From assembly GCA_963753135.1 (NCBI GenBank), contig CAVWBA010000005.1, positions 62,001-126,000 of the forward strand: DNA of 64,000 bases, given 5' to 3'. The stretch is from Roseiarcus sp963753135 (GTDB lineage: Bacteria > Pseudomonadota > Alphaproteobacteria > Rhizobiales > Beijerinckiaceae). A program made the position numbers and the translations under genes. Positions 35,229 through 43,852 of this stretch are shown here, piece by piece (within the stretch, counting starts at the first letter, position 1; each line of letters opens with the position of its first letter). The notes beneath the pieces were generated by a model. The model saw nothing but the letters and a program-made list of their open reading frames with translations. It was not told the DNA's origin and ran no database searches.

Positions 35229-36787
35229 AGGTTCTGATCACGGAAATCCGGCAGGAGAGCAACTCTTTCAACCCGCTTCTTTCTGGACTTGCCCATTGGA
35301 GAAAAAGCGGTTGGGTGCTGGAGCCCAATGAGGTTCGTGATGCGCTGAAGGGCGTCGAATGCGCGGTCAGCGGGATGATCGAGGTCCTCGAGGCGTCGCC
35401 GCGGCGGCCAGAGATCGTGTTCGGCCCCGCCTTCTGCGCGCAGAGCGGAGGGCCGGCTGAACCCGAGGTTCTGGACGCGTTTTGGAACCGTCTGTCGCCA
35501 GCGATCGAGGCGAACCTGCCGCTGGACGCGGTCTTTTTCTCGTTTCACGGTGCATTGCAAACGACCGATTTCGACGACGCCCAAGGCGAGATCGTCCGAC
35601 GGGTGCGCGAATTGGTTCCGTCTGCCTGCGTTCTCGCCGCGTCGCTCGACATGCACGGGTACATCACCGAAGCGTTTGCGGCCGCCGTCGACATCATGTG
35701 TGGTTACCATACCTACCCGCATGTGGACTTCGCGGAAACGGGCCGCCGCACGGCGCGGCTGGGTCTTGCCGCGCTCACTTCCTCGTCTGCCCCTAGAATG
35801 GCCTGGTCGCCCGTTCCCATGATGGTGTCGGCCTCAGCGTACAACACGCTCTCGGGGCCCTTCCGAGATCTGTCGCTCTACGCTGAGCGTTTGGTCGAAA
35901 CCGGAGAACTGCTGGATTTCTCGATTTTCCAGATGCAGCCGTGGCTCGACGTCTCGAAGCCAAACTCGGCGACGGTCGCGATTGCAGACGACCCCAAGAA
36001 GGCGGAGCAATACGCGCGCGATCTGGCCGAACGACTCTATGGGCTTCGCCACACATTCACGCCCAAGCTCTCAAGCATTGATTTCATCATCGACCGCGCC
36101 GAAGACCCAACAGCATCCAAACCCGTCATCCTCGTAGACTCGGCCGATTCTCCCAACGCCGGCGCCCCAGGAGACAGCATGGCCGTGGCGCGACGTTTGC
36201 TCGAGCGAAGATCAACGGCGCGGTCCGCCACGGTCGTCAGCGACCCGGCCGCGGTTTCGCGGGCCTTCGAGGTCGGCGTCGGAGGGTCGGCCGAGTTCGC
36301 CGTCGGAGGCAATACAGATGCGAGCGCCGTCCGCATCAACGCGGTCGGCTATGTGCGGTCGCTGCACGACGGAGAGTTCCGGCAGGAGTTCGTCGGGCAC
36401 GGAGGCCGCATTTCACGCATCGGCAAAAGCGCTGTCCTGCGATTCGGAAACCTTGATGTCCTCGTTTGCCAGACGATCGTGAGCCCGGGCGACCCTCAAC
36501 TGTACCGCGGGTTCGGGATCGAGCCTTTGATGTACGATCTCGTGGTCGTCAAGGCGAACACGTCCTTCCGAGTGGGCTATGCAAAAATCGCCGGTGAGAT
36601 TTACGAGGCGGATACGCCAGGCGCGGCCGCGCCCGATCTGTTGCGGCTTTCATTCCGGAAGCTTACTGGGCGCCTATTTCCCTGGACGGAGGAGACAACG
36701 TTCAAGGCGCGGTCCCGCCTCGGACAACTCGCGTCAAATTGTCCGCATGGCGCATTGACTGAAGGCCACATCGATCAGCGAATTTGA
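35225..36787 (+). CDS. M81 family metallopeptidase, MlrC-like
   Basis: A 520-residue protein of the MlrC family, known from degradation of the linear microcystin peptide. The N-terminal MlrC domain begins MKVLITEIRQESNSFNPL. SFHGALQTTDFDDAQGE, SLDMHGYITEAF and CGYHTYPHVDFAETGRR carry the His and Asp residues expected to bind zinc. The C-terminal DUF-type domain starts near VILVDSADSPNAGAPGDSM. It overlaps the kinase stop by four bases. Many homologs sit beside peptide-type ABC transporters, so it may cleave an amide or peptide bond in the imported compound. That role is inferred from context. Confidence 0.88.
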   Translation: MKVLITEIRQESNSFNPLLSGLAHWRKSGWVLEPNEVRDALKGVECAVSGMIEVLEASPRRPEIVFGPAFCAQSGGPAEPEVLDAFWNRLSPAIEANLPLDAVFFSFHGALQTTDFDDAQGEIVRRVRELVPSACVLAASLDMHGYITEAFAAAVDIMCGYHTYPHVDFAETGRRTARLGLAALTSSSAPRMAWSPVPMMVSASAYNTLSGPFRDLSLYAERLVETGELLDFSIFQMQPWLDVSKPNSATVAIADDPKKAEQYARDLAERLYGLRHTFTPKLSSIDFIIDRAEDPTASKPVILVDSADSPNAGAPGDSMAVARRLLERRSTARSATVVSDPAAVSRAFEVGVGGSAEFAVGGNTDASAVRINAVGYVRSLHDGEFRQEFVGHGGRISRIGKSAVLRFGNLDVLVCQTIVSPGDPQLYRGFGIEPLMYDLVVVKANTSFRVGYAKIAGEIYEADTPGAAAPDLLRLSFRKLTGRLFPWTEETTFKARSRLGQLASNCPHGALTEGHIDQRI

Positions 36788-36799
36788 CCTCTTCAACGC

Positions 36800-37169
36800 C
36801 GCTGGCCGCGCGTCGTCTTCCGACCTGCTCGAGATGTCGCCGATGGTGCGATCGGCGGAAAAGGTGACGCGGACGCGAATTGGTCGAGGTCGGCGACCGA
36901 GCGAGCGAACCACGACACTGTGTCCAGGGAGGGAGCGTAGTGGCGAACGCCGTCTACCGGCGTCACCCCGAAGGTCGGCTTGAGCGCAAACAGACCGGTG
37001 AATGAGGCGGGCCGGATTGTGGGCCTCCTGTCTGCGTGCCGAGCGCCAGAGGGACCATCCGGTCAGCGACCGCCGCCGCCGACCCCGACGATGAGCCGCC
37101 GGGAGTCCGGGACAAGTCGTACGGATTTCGGGTCGGAGGGAGTGGAGTAGACGTGTCGGTCACACTCAT
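36800..37169 (-). pseudogene. Amidase-signature enzyme, internal remnant
   Basis: A short piece of an amidase-signature family enzyme. PTRNPYDLSRTPGGSSSGSA contains the GGSSSGS nucleophile segment, followed by LALGTQTGG. A one-base shift near 37003 then continues TIRPASFTGLFALKPTFGVTP and VSWFARSVADLD. The N-terminal ~120 residues, with the catalytic Lys, and the C-terminal half are missing. It lies directly downstream of and parallel to the gamma-glutamyltransferase gene, so it was probably once part of that operon. Confidence 0.7.
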
Positions 37170-37203
37170 CCTCCCCGATCGTTATCCTTTGCACGCCAAG
37201 CCG

Positions 37204-38992
37204 TCATCGCCCAATGGCGTAGCCCTGCATTCCCCTTGGATTCGCCGCAGCTTTCAATCGGTCGCGATCTCGCGCCGCCGCAACGAGCCGTCCCTCGGAC
37301 CAGTCGGGGCCGATCTCGACGCGATGACCGCGGCGGCGCAATTCCTCGATCGTTATTTCAGGAATGCGGCCTTCGACAACGAGAACGCCCGGCCTCGCGG
37401 CGCGAGGCCAGAAGGACGAGGGAAAGTGCTCCGTGTGCCAAGCGGGCGCGTCAATCAATTCCTGCAGGTTCAGTCCCGCATGGACATGCCGTAGAAAGAA
37501 CTGCGGGATCCATTGATCTTGCTGGTCCCCGCCAGGGGTTCCCCAGGCCAAATAGGGTTCGCCGTCCCGCAACGCGATCGTGGGCGAGAGGGTCGAGCGG
37601 GGCCGCTTTCCGGGAGCGAGACAGGATGGGTGGCCCTCCTCCAGCACAAACATCTGGGCGCGAGTCCCAAGACAGAAGCCAAGTTCGGGAATGGTCGGCG
37701 AAGATTGCAGCCAGCCGCCGGACGGGGTGGCGGCGACCATGTTCCCGTGACGGTCGACGATGTCAAAATGAACGGTGTCCCCCTCGCTCCGGCCAAACGA
37801 CCCGACAGTAGGTTCACCCGCGCCGACCGCTTCGCGCTCCCTGATTGCCTCGCGCGCCGCAAATGCCTTGCCGTATCCAGGAATGACGCCGGGTCGCTGT
37901 TCAAGGGACGCCTCGGCGCCGATCAGCGTTCGGCGCCGATCGTTGTACTCGTCCGACAGAAGCACATCGACGGGCACCTCGACGAACGCCGGGTCTCCGT
38001 AGAACGTGTCCCGATCGGCGAAGGCCAGTTTTGCGGCCTCAACCTGCCAATGGATGAAGTCCGGGCCGGTCGGATCAAGGCCGTCAAGCGGGAACGCCTT
38101 GAGGAGCGCCAATTGCTGAAGAGCTGCGAGGCCCTGGCACCAAGCGCCAGGTTTGAGCACCCGGTAGCGCCCATAATCGTAACCGATCGGCGCCTCCACG
38201 GACGCCGACCAGTTCGCCATATCCGCTCCGGTCAGCACGCCCTGATGGGCGCGGCCCGAGACATCCAGTACTTTCTGGGTCGCGCAGAAGCGATCAACGG
38301 CTGCAGCTACGAAGCCATCCGACCAGATTTTCCTGGCGCGATCGATCTCAGCCTCGCGATGGCCTCCTAGCGCCTCATCGACGATGCGGGAATAGGTCTG
38401 AGCCAAGACCGGATTTCGGAAGAGCGCGCCGGCCTTCGGCGTCTCACCTCGCTCAAGCCAAAGCTGGGCCGAGGTTGGCCAATGATGGAGGAACTGGTCT
38501 CTGACCGTCGCAATCGTGGCCGACGCGCGCTCCAACAACGGATGCCCGTCTTGCGCATAAGAGATGGCGGGGGCGAGCACGTCGGCGAGCCGCATGACGC
38601 CATAGTCGCGCAACATCAACAGCAGTGCGTCAAAAGATCCCCGGCACGCATGGCGCGAGCAGCCCCGTCCCCGGCACCAGATCGAGGCCCAGATATCGGA
38701 AATGCGAGAGCGTCGCCCCGCCGGGAGCAGGCCCCTGGCCGCAGATCACCTCTGTCCGCCCGCGCTTCGCATCATGAACCAGAATGGGAATATCCCCACC
38801 CGGGCCATTGAGGTGCGGCTCGACGATCTGTAGCGCGAAAGCGGTGGCGACGCCCGCATCGAAAGCGTTGCCCCCGCGTTCGAGAACACCCATGCCGACC
38901 GCGGTTGCAATCCAATGCGTGGACGCGACGACTCCAAACGTCCCTTGAATCTCGGGCCGGGTCGTGAATCGGTTCGGATTGATAAAGCTCAT
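37204..38992 (-). pseudogene. Gamma-glutamyltransferase, one frameshift
   Basis: An Ntn-hydrolase of about 595 codons. The N-terminal part (ATG 38992) gives GVVASTHWIATAVGMGVLER, GGNAFDAGVATAFALQIVEP and GPGGDIPILV. In a GGGG run near 38634 the frame shifts; with one G removed, PCVPG-S-FDALLLMLRDYG reads through. The small subunit begins at the catalytic Thr in EGDTVHFDIVDRHGN, and SPTIALRDGEPYLAWGTPGG is the conserved C-terminal segment. No signal peptide is seen at 38992, so it may be cytoplasmic, or the start may lie upstream at the GTG 39079. The family cleaves gamma-glutamyl or similar amide bonds. It follows the sugar-type ABC operon by about 150 bp. Confidence 0.82.
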
Positions 38993-39139
38993 TCTCGCAC
39001 TGTCCGCCGAACCTGGGGCCTGCCCATTTCCATCCCGCAGACGCCCCAGATTGGACACGCCTGCCTTTACCCTAACCACAATATCGCGAGCGATCGCGGC
39101 TTGTCTCGGTCTCTAGACCAGTCTCGATCCAACCGGATT

Positions 39140-40300
39140 TCAGACCGCTTCCCATCGCTGTCCGGCCAGGACGGCAAGAGTTCGTTCCGACGCCTTGTCG
39201 AACAGAACCAGCCGCTCGGGGCGTAGCTGAATCCAAGCCTTCTGACCGCGTTCGTGCGATTCGTTCGACGTCACAAGGGCGACCACAGCCTCGCCGTCCG
39301 ATGTCGGCTCAAGGCTCTCGCCGAAGCGCAAAACGATATTGTTGACCGACCCCATAGGCTCGACCAGCTCGATCTCGACCGCCACAGTATCGGCATGCGC
39401 CTCAGTCAGCACGGCGATCGCTTCGGGGCGAACTCCGAGAATCAACTCCATCCCCCCCGGCCGGAGCCGAGCAAGCACATCATCGGCTGCGGGAAGGAGA
39501 ATGGAGCCGAGCGCTTTCTCATGGCCCTCCAGGCGGATCGCTAGCAATCCATCATTGTTTTGAACAGTCACTTTGAGCAGATTGATCGATGGCGTCCCCA
39601 CGAACTTCGCTACGAAGACGTTTTGCGGGCGATCATAGATCTCCTGCGGCGTCCCGACCTGGATGAGGTCGCCCGCATTCATGATGCCGATGCGGTTCGA
39701 GAGAACAAGCGCCTCCGCCTGATCATGAGTCACGTAGATCGTCGTGACACGCAAACTTTCGTGGAGCTTTTTCAATTCCGTCCGGGTGCGTTCGCGCAAC
39801 TTGAGATCAAGATTGCTGAGCGGCTCGTCCATCAGGAAAATGTTCGGCCGCCGTATCAGCGCGCGCCCCAGTGCGACGCGTTGGCGCTGCCCCCCGGAAA
39901 GCTCGCCCGGCTTCTTATCCAGAAGAGAGCGGATATCGAGCATGCGCGCGACATTCTGGATTCGTCCCTCGATTTCCGCCGGCGGAACCCGTTTGACTTC
40001 GAGGTTAAGCCCGAGATTTTCGCGCACAGTCATATGCGGATAGAGCGCGTAGCTCTGGAACACCATCGCAACGTCGCGATTGCGCGGATGGGTGTCGGTG
40101 AAATCGCGCCCGCCGATGAAAATCCTGCCGCCGGAAGGGGTCTCTAGCCCCGCAATCATCCGCAGAGTGGTGGTCTTGCCGCATCCCGAAGGTCCGAGGA
40201 GCGTGAAGAACTCGCCATCCTCGACGTCCAGACTCACGCCGTTAACCGCGGTGAAGCCGGAGGGATAGGCCTTCTGCACATTCTGCAGTCGCAGCGTCAT
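39140..40300 (-). CDS. Sugar/polyol ABC transporter ATP-binding protein (MalK/UgpC type)
   Basis: A 386-residue ATPase. Walker A is LLGPSGCGKTTTLRMIAG, the Q-loop is VAMVFQSYALYPHMTV, and the signature and Walker B are LSGGQRQRVALGRALIRRP and IFLMDEPLSNLD. The switch His is in VTHDQAEAL. A C-terminal TOBE domain follows (~280-380). This CUT1-type ATPase powers import of sugars, polyols or glycerol-phosphate compounds. It is the fourth gene of a complete leftward operon (binding protein, two permeases, ATPase), 25 bp after the MalG-type gene. Confidence 0.93.
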   Translation of the reverse strand: MTLRLQNVQKAYPSGFTAVNGVSLDVEDGEFFTLLGPSGCGKTTTLRMIAGLETPSGGRIFIGGRDFTDTHPRNRDVAMVFQSYALYPHMTVRENLGLNLEVKRVPPAEIEGRIQNVARMLDIRSLLDKKPGELSGGQRQRVALGRALIRRPNIFLMDEPLSNLDLKLRERTRTELKKLHESLRVTTIYVTHDQAEALVLSNRIGIMNAGDLIQVGTPQEIYDRPQNVFVAKFVGTPSINLLKVTVQNNDGLLAIRLEGHEKALGSILLPAADDVLARLRPGGMELILGVRPEAIAVLTEAHADTVAVEIELVEPMGSVNNIVLRFGESLEPTSDGEAVVALVTSNESHERGQKAWIQLRPERLVLFDKASERTLAVLAGQRWEAV

Positions 40301-40325
40301 GGCTTTCGCTCCGCCGTGCTGTCCA

Positions 40326-41207
40326 TTACTTGACCGCGCCGAGAGTCATGCCGCGGACGATGTGACGCTGCAGCAGGAACACGACGACGAGCATAGGCAC
40401 CACCTGGATCACCACTGCGGCGCTCAATGATCCCCACAGGACCGTGTAGGGCTGGACGAACTTCGCGATCGTGACCGGGACGGTGACGGACTTGAAGGCC
40501 GTAAGCATGAGGGCCATCAAGTATTCGTTCCAGGTGAACACGAAGGTGAAGATCGCGGTCGAAGCGATGCCTGGCATGACGACCGGAACGACGACGCGCA
40601 GGATGATCTGCAGCCTCGTCAGGCCGTCCAGGAGCGCCGCTTCCTCCAACGCGACAGGAACATCGGCCAGGAAACCTCGCATCATCCAGATCGCAAAAGG
40701 AAGGTTGAAGGAGACATAGATAAGGATGAGGCCCAAGTAAGTGTCGAGCAGGTTCAAGTCCTGCCACTGAATGTAGAAGGGGATCGCCACGGCGATTGGC
40801 GGCAAGAACCGCAGCGACAGAATCCAAAGAGCGATGTGCTTCTCGCCCGGGACCTTCATCCGGGCGAGCGCGTAGGCGGCAAGGACCCCAAGCACGACGA
40901 CGACGAAGCAACTCGCAAATGTAATCACCAAGCTGTTCATCAGCACCCGGGCGAAATCGAACTTGGTGAAGAGCTCCCAATAATTCTCGCCAGTTGGCGA
41001 GAAGATGAAGCTCGGCACGGCGCTATTGATCTCCTTGATCGGCTTCAGCGACGTAAGGACGATCCAATAGACGGGGAAGAGCCACAGGCCGACGACGAAT
41101 ACGGCGGCGATCGTCCCGAGCTTGGGCCAAGAGAAGCCCTCACCCGCGACGCGACGCTCGGCCCGCTCGCCGGTCGACGCGGAGGAGATCGCCTGTTGAG
41201 CAGTCAT
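40326..41207 (-). CDS. Sugar ABC transporter permease, MalG type
   Basis: A 293-residue permease of the CUT1 family with six helices. Landmarks are LWLFPVYWIVLTSLKP at the first helix, NSLVITFASCFVVVVLGVLA, and the EAA coupling motif EEAALLDGLTRLQIILRVV. The end QRHIVRGMTLGAVK is the usual MalG-type C-terminus. The ATG at 41207 is 4 bp after the stop of the MalF-type gene. It works as a heterodimer with that subunit. Confidence 0.93.
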   Translation of the reverse strand: MTAQQAISSASTGERAERRVAGEGFSWPKLGTIAAVFVVGLWLFPVYWIVLTSLKPIKEINSAVPSFIFSPTGENYWELFTKFDFARVLMNSLVITFASCFVVVVLGVLAAYALARMKVPGEKHIALWILSLRFLPPIAVAIPFYIQWQDLNLLDTYLGLILIYVSFNLPFAIWMMRGFLADVPVALEEAALLDGLTRLQIILRVVVPVVMPGIASTAIFTFVFTWNEYLMALMLTAFKSVTVPVTIAKFVQPYTVLWGSLSAAVVIQVVPMLVVVFLLQRHIVRGMTLGAVK

Positions 41208-41211
41208 GACA

Positions 41212-42105
41212 TCAGGCCGTCTTCGACAAGAAGCGCAGGAAAATGGCGACAAGAACGTTGACGAGTATCACCGTGACCCAGGCGATCGCCGAAGCCGATC
41301 CCATGTCGCCCGACGCGAAGCCGGTGACATAGCTGAACAGGCTCAGAACCTCCGTCGTCGACCCGGGCCCGCCGCGCGTCATCACAAAGACGAGATCGAA
41401 CATGCGGATCGAATCGATGAGCCTGATCAGCACAACGACGAGGAGCACGGGCCGGATAAGGGGCAGGACAATGCGCCATAGCTTCTGCCATTCGCTGAGG
41501 CCGTCGAGTTCGGCGGCTTCGGTCACCTCCGTCGACACCGACTGCATACCCGAGAGCAGGATCAGCGCGACAAACGGCGTCCATTGCCACACGTCGGCGA
41601 AGATCACGACCGGCAGCGCCCATGTGACGCTCACCGTCCAATCCGGCGAGGGTATGTGGACGAGGCGCAACAGATAGGTCAGGAGCCCGTAGGACGGGGC
41701 GAAGATGTAACGGAACGTCAGCCCCATCGCGACGGGGGAGATCAGCACCGGGATCATCAGCAGGGTGCGAAGCGCGTTCACACCCCGCATCTTGCGGTCG
41801 AGCAGGACCGCGATCGCGAAGCCAAGAACAAGTTCGATGAGCACGGCGGCGGCCGCGAAGACCAACGTAACCTGAAAGCTCTGCTTGAAGACGTCGGAAT
41901 CGAGGAGATCCGTGAAATTGTCGATTCCAGAGAAGGAAACGAGGTCGCGCCGATACAACGAGTAGTTGTGGAATGCGATCCACAGCGAGTAGATCGTCGG
42001 ATAGATCGATAGGGCCAGCAGATAAAGGACTGCCGGACCGAGGAGCAGCAGCGCCACGAGCTTCTCGCGGCGCTGCCACTGCGGAAGGCTCGCGGCGACT
42101 GACAT
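41212..42105 (-). CDS. Sugar ABC transporter permease, MalF type
   Basis: A 297-residue CUT1 permease. VALLLLGPAVLYLLALSIYP is the normal first helix, and DNFTDLLDSDVFKQSFQVTL is the periplasmic segment. The EAA loop reads EAAELDGLSEWQKLWRIVLP. The ATG at 42105 directly follows a TTG that could also serve as start. It is translated 15 bp after the binding-protein gene and 4 bp before the MalG-type gene. Confidence 0.93.
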   Translation of the reverse strand: MSVAASLPQWQRREKLVALLLLGPAVLYLLALSIYPTIYSLWIAFHNYSLYRRDLVSFSGIDNFTDLLDSDVFKQSFQVTLVFAAAAVLIELVLGFAIAVLLDRKMRGVNALRTLLMIPVLISPVAMGLTFRYIFAPSYGLLTYLLRLVHIPSPDWTVSVTWALPVVIFADVWQWTPFVALILLSGMQSVSTEVTEAAELDGLSEWQKLWRIVLPLIRPVLLVVVLIRLIDSIRMFDLVFVMTRGGPGSTTEVLSLFSYVTGFASGDMGSASAIAWVTVILVNVLVAIFLRFLSKTA

Positions 42106-42119
42106 CAAACGCGTTCCGT

Positions 42120-43505
42120 TCAGCTCTTGTAGTAGCCTGACTTGGTCATCAGACGGGTCGCCTGCTTCTGCATGTTCTTGAGCGCCTGATCGGGTTGCGT
42201 CTGGCCGATCACGACGGCGGCGATCTCGGTGCCGACGATTTCATAGAGCGCGTTGGACTCAGGAATCGGCAGGAAGCGCATGGCGACGGGGAGCGACTGC
42301 ATCATCCCGGAGAAATAGGGACGGACGCTCGTATATTGTTTCAGAAGCGAGATGCGCGCTGGCTGACCTGCGTTGTCGACCCACGCCTTGCCGATCGCCG
42401 GATCCTGCTTGTCGCCGCTGTTGCAGAACTTGATCCATTCCCAGGCCGCGTCTTTATTGTGCGAGTAGACCGGCATGATCAAGCCGAGGCCGCCCATGTG
42501 CGGGGCGTGCCTGCCTTTGTCGTTCGCGCCCTTTGCGACAACCGCGACCTTCCAGACATCCGCGAATTTCGTATATTGCGGATCGTTCATGGTCGAGCCG
42601 CCCCACTCGAACGGCGCATAGGTCCAGGTGCCGTTGAGCATCGCGGTATTGGCTTCGTCATCGGACGCGTTGAGCGCCGTAGGCTCCATGTAGGGGTAGA
42701 GACGCGTTAGCACGTCCATCGCCTTGTGGCCTTCGTCAGTGTCGAGCTGGACCTTCCACCCGCCCGGCTCCATCTTGTCGAACCAGTCGCCGCCATGACA
42801 GCGAAGCAGGGTGATGAACGCCGCGCCGGCCCAGAAACCGCGGCGCAGCGTGGTGCCGGTCACCTTTACGCCGCCTTTCGACAACTCCTTGGCGTTCTCG
42901 ATGACATCTTCCCAGGTTTCGGCCGGCTTAAGACCGGCCTTCTCGAAGATGTCGGCGCGATAGTATTGCATCTGGCAATTGCTGTCCGGAGGCAGTCCGT
43001 AAAGCTTCCCGCCCTGCGCCGCCGGCTTGTCGCGGTAAAGGTCGAGGACGTTCTCGGGAATGTCGGCAAGAATGTCTTTCTTGAAATCCGGATCCTTGTC
43101 GAGATAGGGCTCAAGGTTTTCGAGGGCCCCTTCTGCGATGAATTGGGGGGAATAGTTATAGTCGTCGAAGATCACATCATAGCGATCCGATTTCGCTCCC
43201 ATGGCGACCGCGGTCTTCGCCAACATGTCGCCGATCGGCTCGGCGAAGATCTGGACGTCGATATTCGGGAACTTCTTCTTAAACAGAGGAAGAACGCCTT
43301 TTTCGGGGAATTCCCACCGTTGGCCTGCCGACGCCCACGATACGATCGTGGTTGGCGCGTCCGCCGAGCGGGCCGAACCAGAAATCCCAGCGGAAGCCGC
43401 CAGCGCCCCTAAGCCGCCTGCGCCCATCCTTTTCAGCGCCGAGCGCCGGGATACCGGGGCCCCGAACAATCCGTCCGCCCCAGCGAAGCTTTTACGTCCA
43501 TCCAT
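42120..43505 (-). CDS. Sugar-type ABC transporter substrate-binding protein (family 1), Tat signal
   Basis: A periplasmic family 1 binding protein of 461 residues. The long N-terminus has a twin-arginine motif, SRRSALKRMGAGGLGALAAS, with cleavage likely near ARSA. Typical segments are VLPLFKKKFPNIDVQIF, KLYGLPPDSNCQMQYYRADI, and YSHNKDAAWEWIKF. The ligand is unknown. The ATG at 43505 has CGGAGG seven bases upstream and is preferred to the TTG six bases earlier. It is the first gene of the leftward importer operon, preceded by an AT-rich region that should hold the promoter. Confidence 0.9.
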   Translation of the reverse strand: MDGRKSFAGADGLFGAPVSRRSALKRMGAGGLGALAASAGISGSARSADAPTTIVSWASAGQRWEFPEKGVLPLFKKKFPNIDVQIFAEPIGDMLAKTAVAMGAKSDRYDVIFDDYNYSPQFIAEGALENLEPYLDKDPDFKKDILADIPENVLDLYRDKPAAQGGKLYGLPPDSNCQMQYYRADIFEKAGLKPAETWEDVIENAKELSKGGVKVTGTTLRRGFWAGAAFITLLRCHGGDWFDKMEPGGWKVQLDTDEGHKAMDVLTRLYPYMEPTALNASDDEANTAMLNGTWTYAPFEWGGSTMNDPQYTKFADVWKVAVVAKGANDKGRHAPHMGGLGLIMPVYSHNKDAAWEWIKFCNSGDKQDPAIGKAWVDNAGQPARISLLKQYTSVRPYFSGMMQSLPVAMRFLPIPESNALYEIVGTEIAAVVIGQTQPDQALKNMQKQATRLMTKSGYYKS

Positions 43506-43511
43506 CACCAA

Positions 43512-43852
43512 CCTCCGTCTTACCGGTCGTTACCCAGCTCTCTTCCGACACTAGCGTTCAATAAAAAATTAGATATTGCAAGTTGTTTTTCCCACCATCG
43601 CCTCACTTATCAATTATTTAGTAGCATAGCTCTAATTTTTGAGCAGTCGTGGATAGTAACTAAGCGTCTATCCATGTTGCTTATAACTAAGCAATAATCA
43701 CCAGATGGCGACTTCATCAAAGATGAAGCGCCCGGAAATTCTCCTCCATGTCCTGCTATGGCGTCAATTGATCTTTTCGTTATACGTGTCTCTTCGAGAC
43801 AGCGCGCGGGGATCGGCGCGTCACCCATTCGTGTTGGAAGACCGCGCCCTCG
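43512..43852. other. AT-rich intergenic region between the ABC operon and hyuB
   Basis: A 340-bp stretch that is clearly more AT-rich than its surroundings between about 43555 and 43790 (for example ATAAAAAATTAGATATT). The promoter of the leftward ABC operon should lie here, near its right end. The hyuB gene also reads leftward and ends at 43853, so its terminator is expected here too. I saw no clear hairpin, operator or small gene. Confidence 0.4.
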
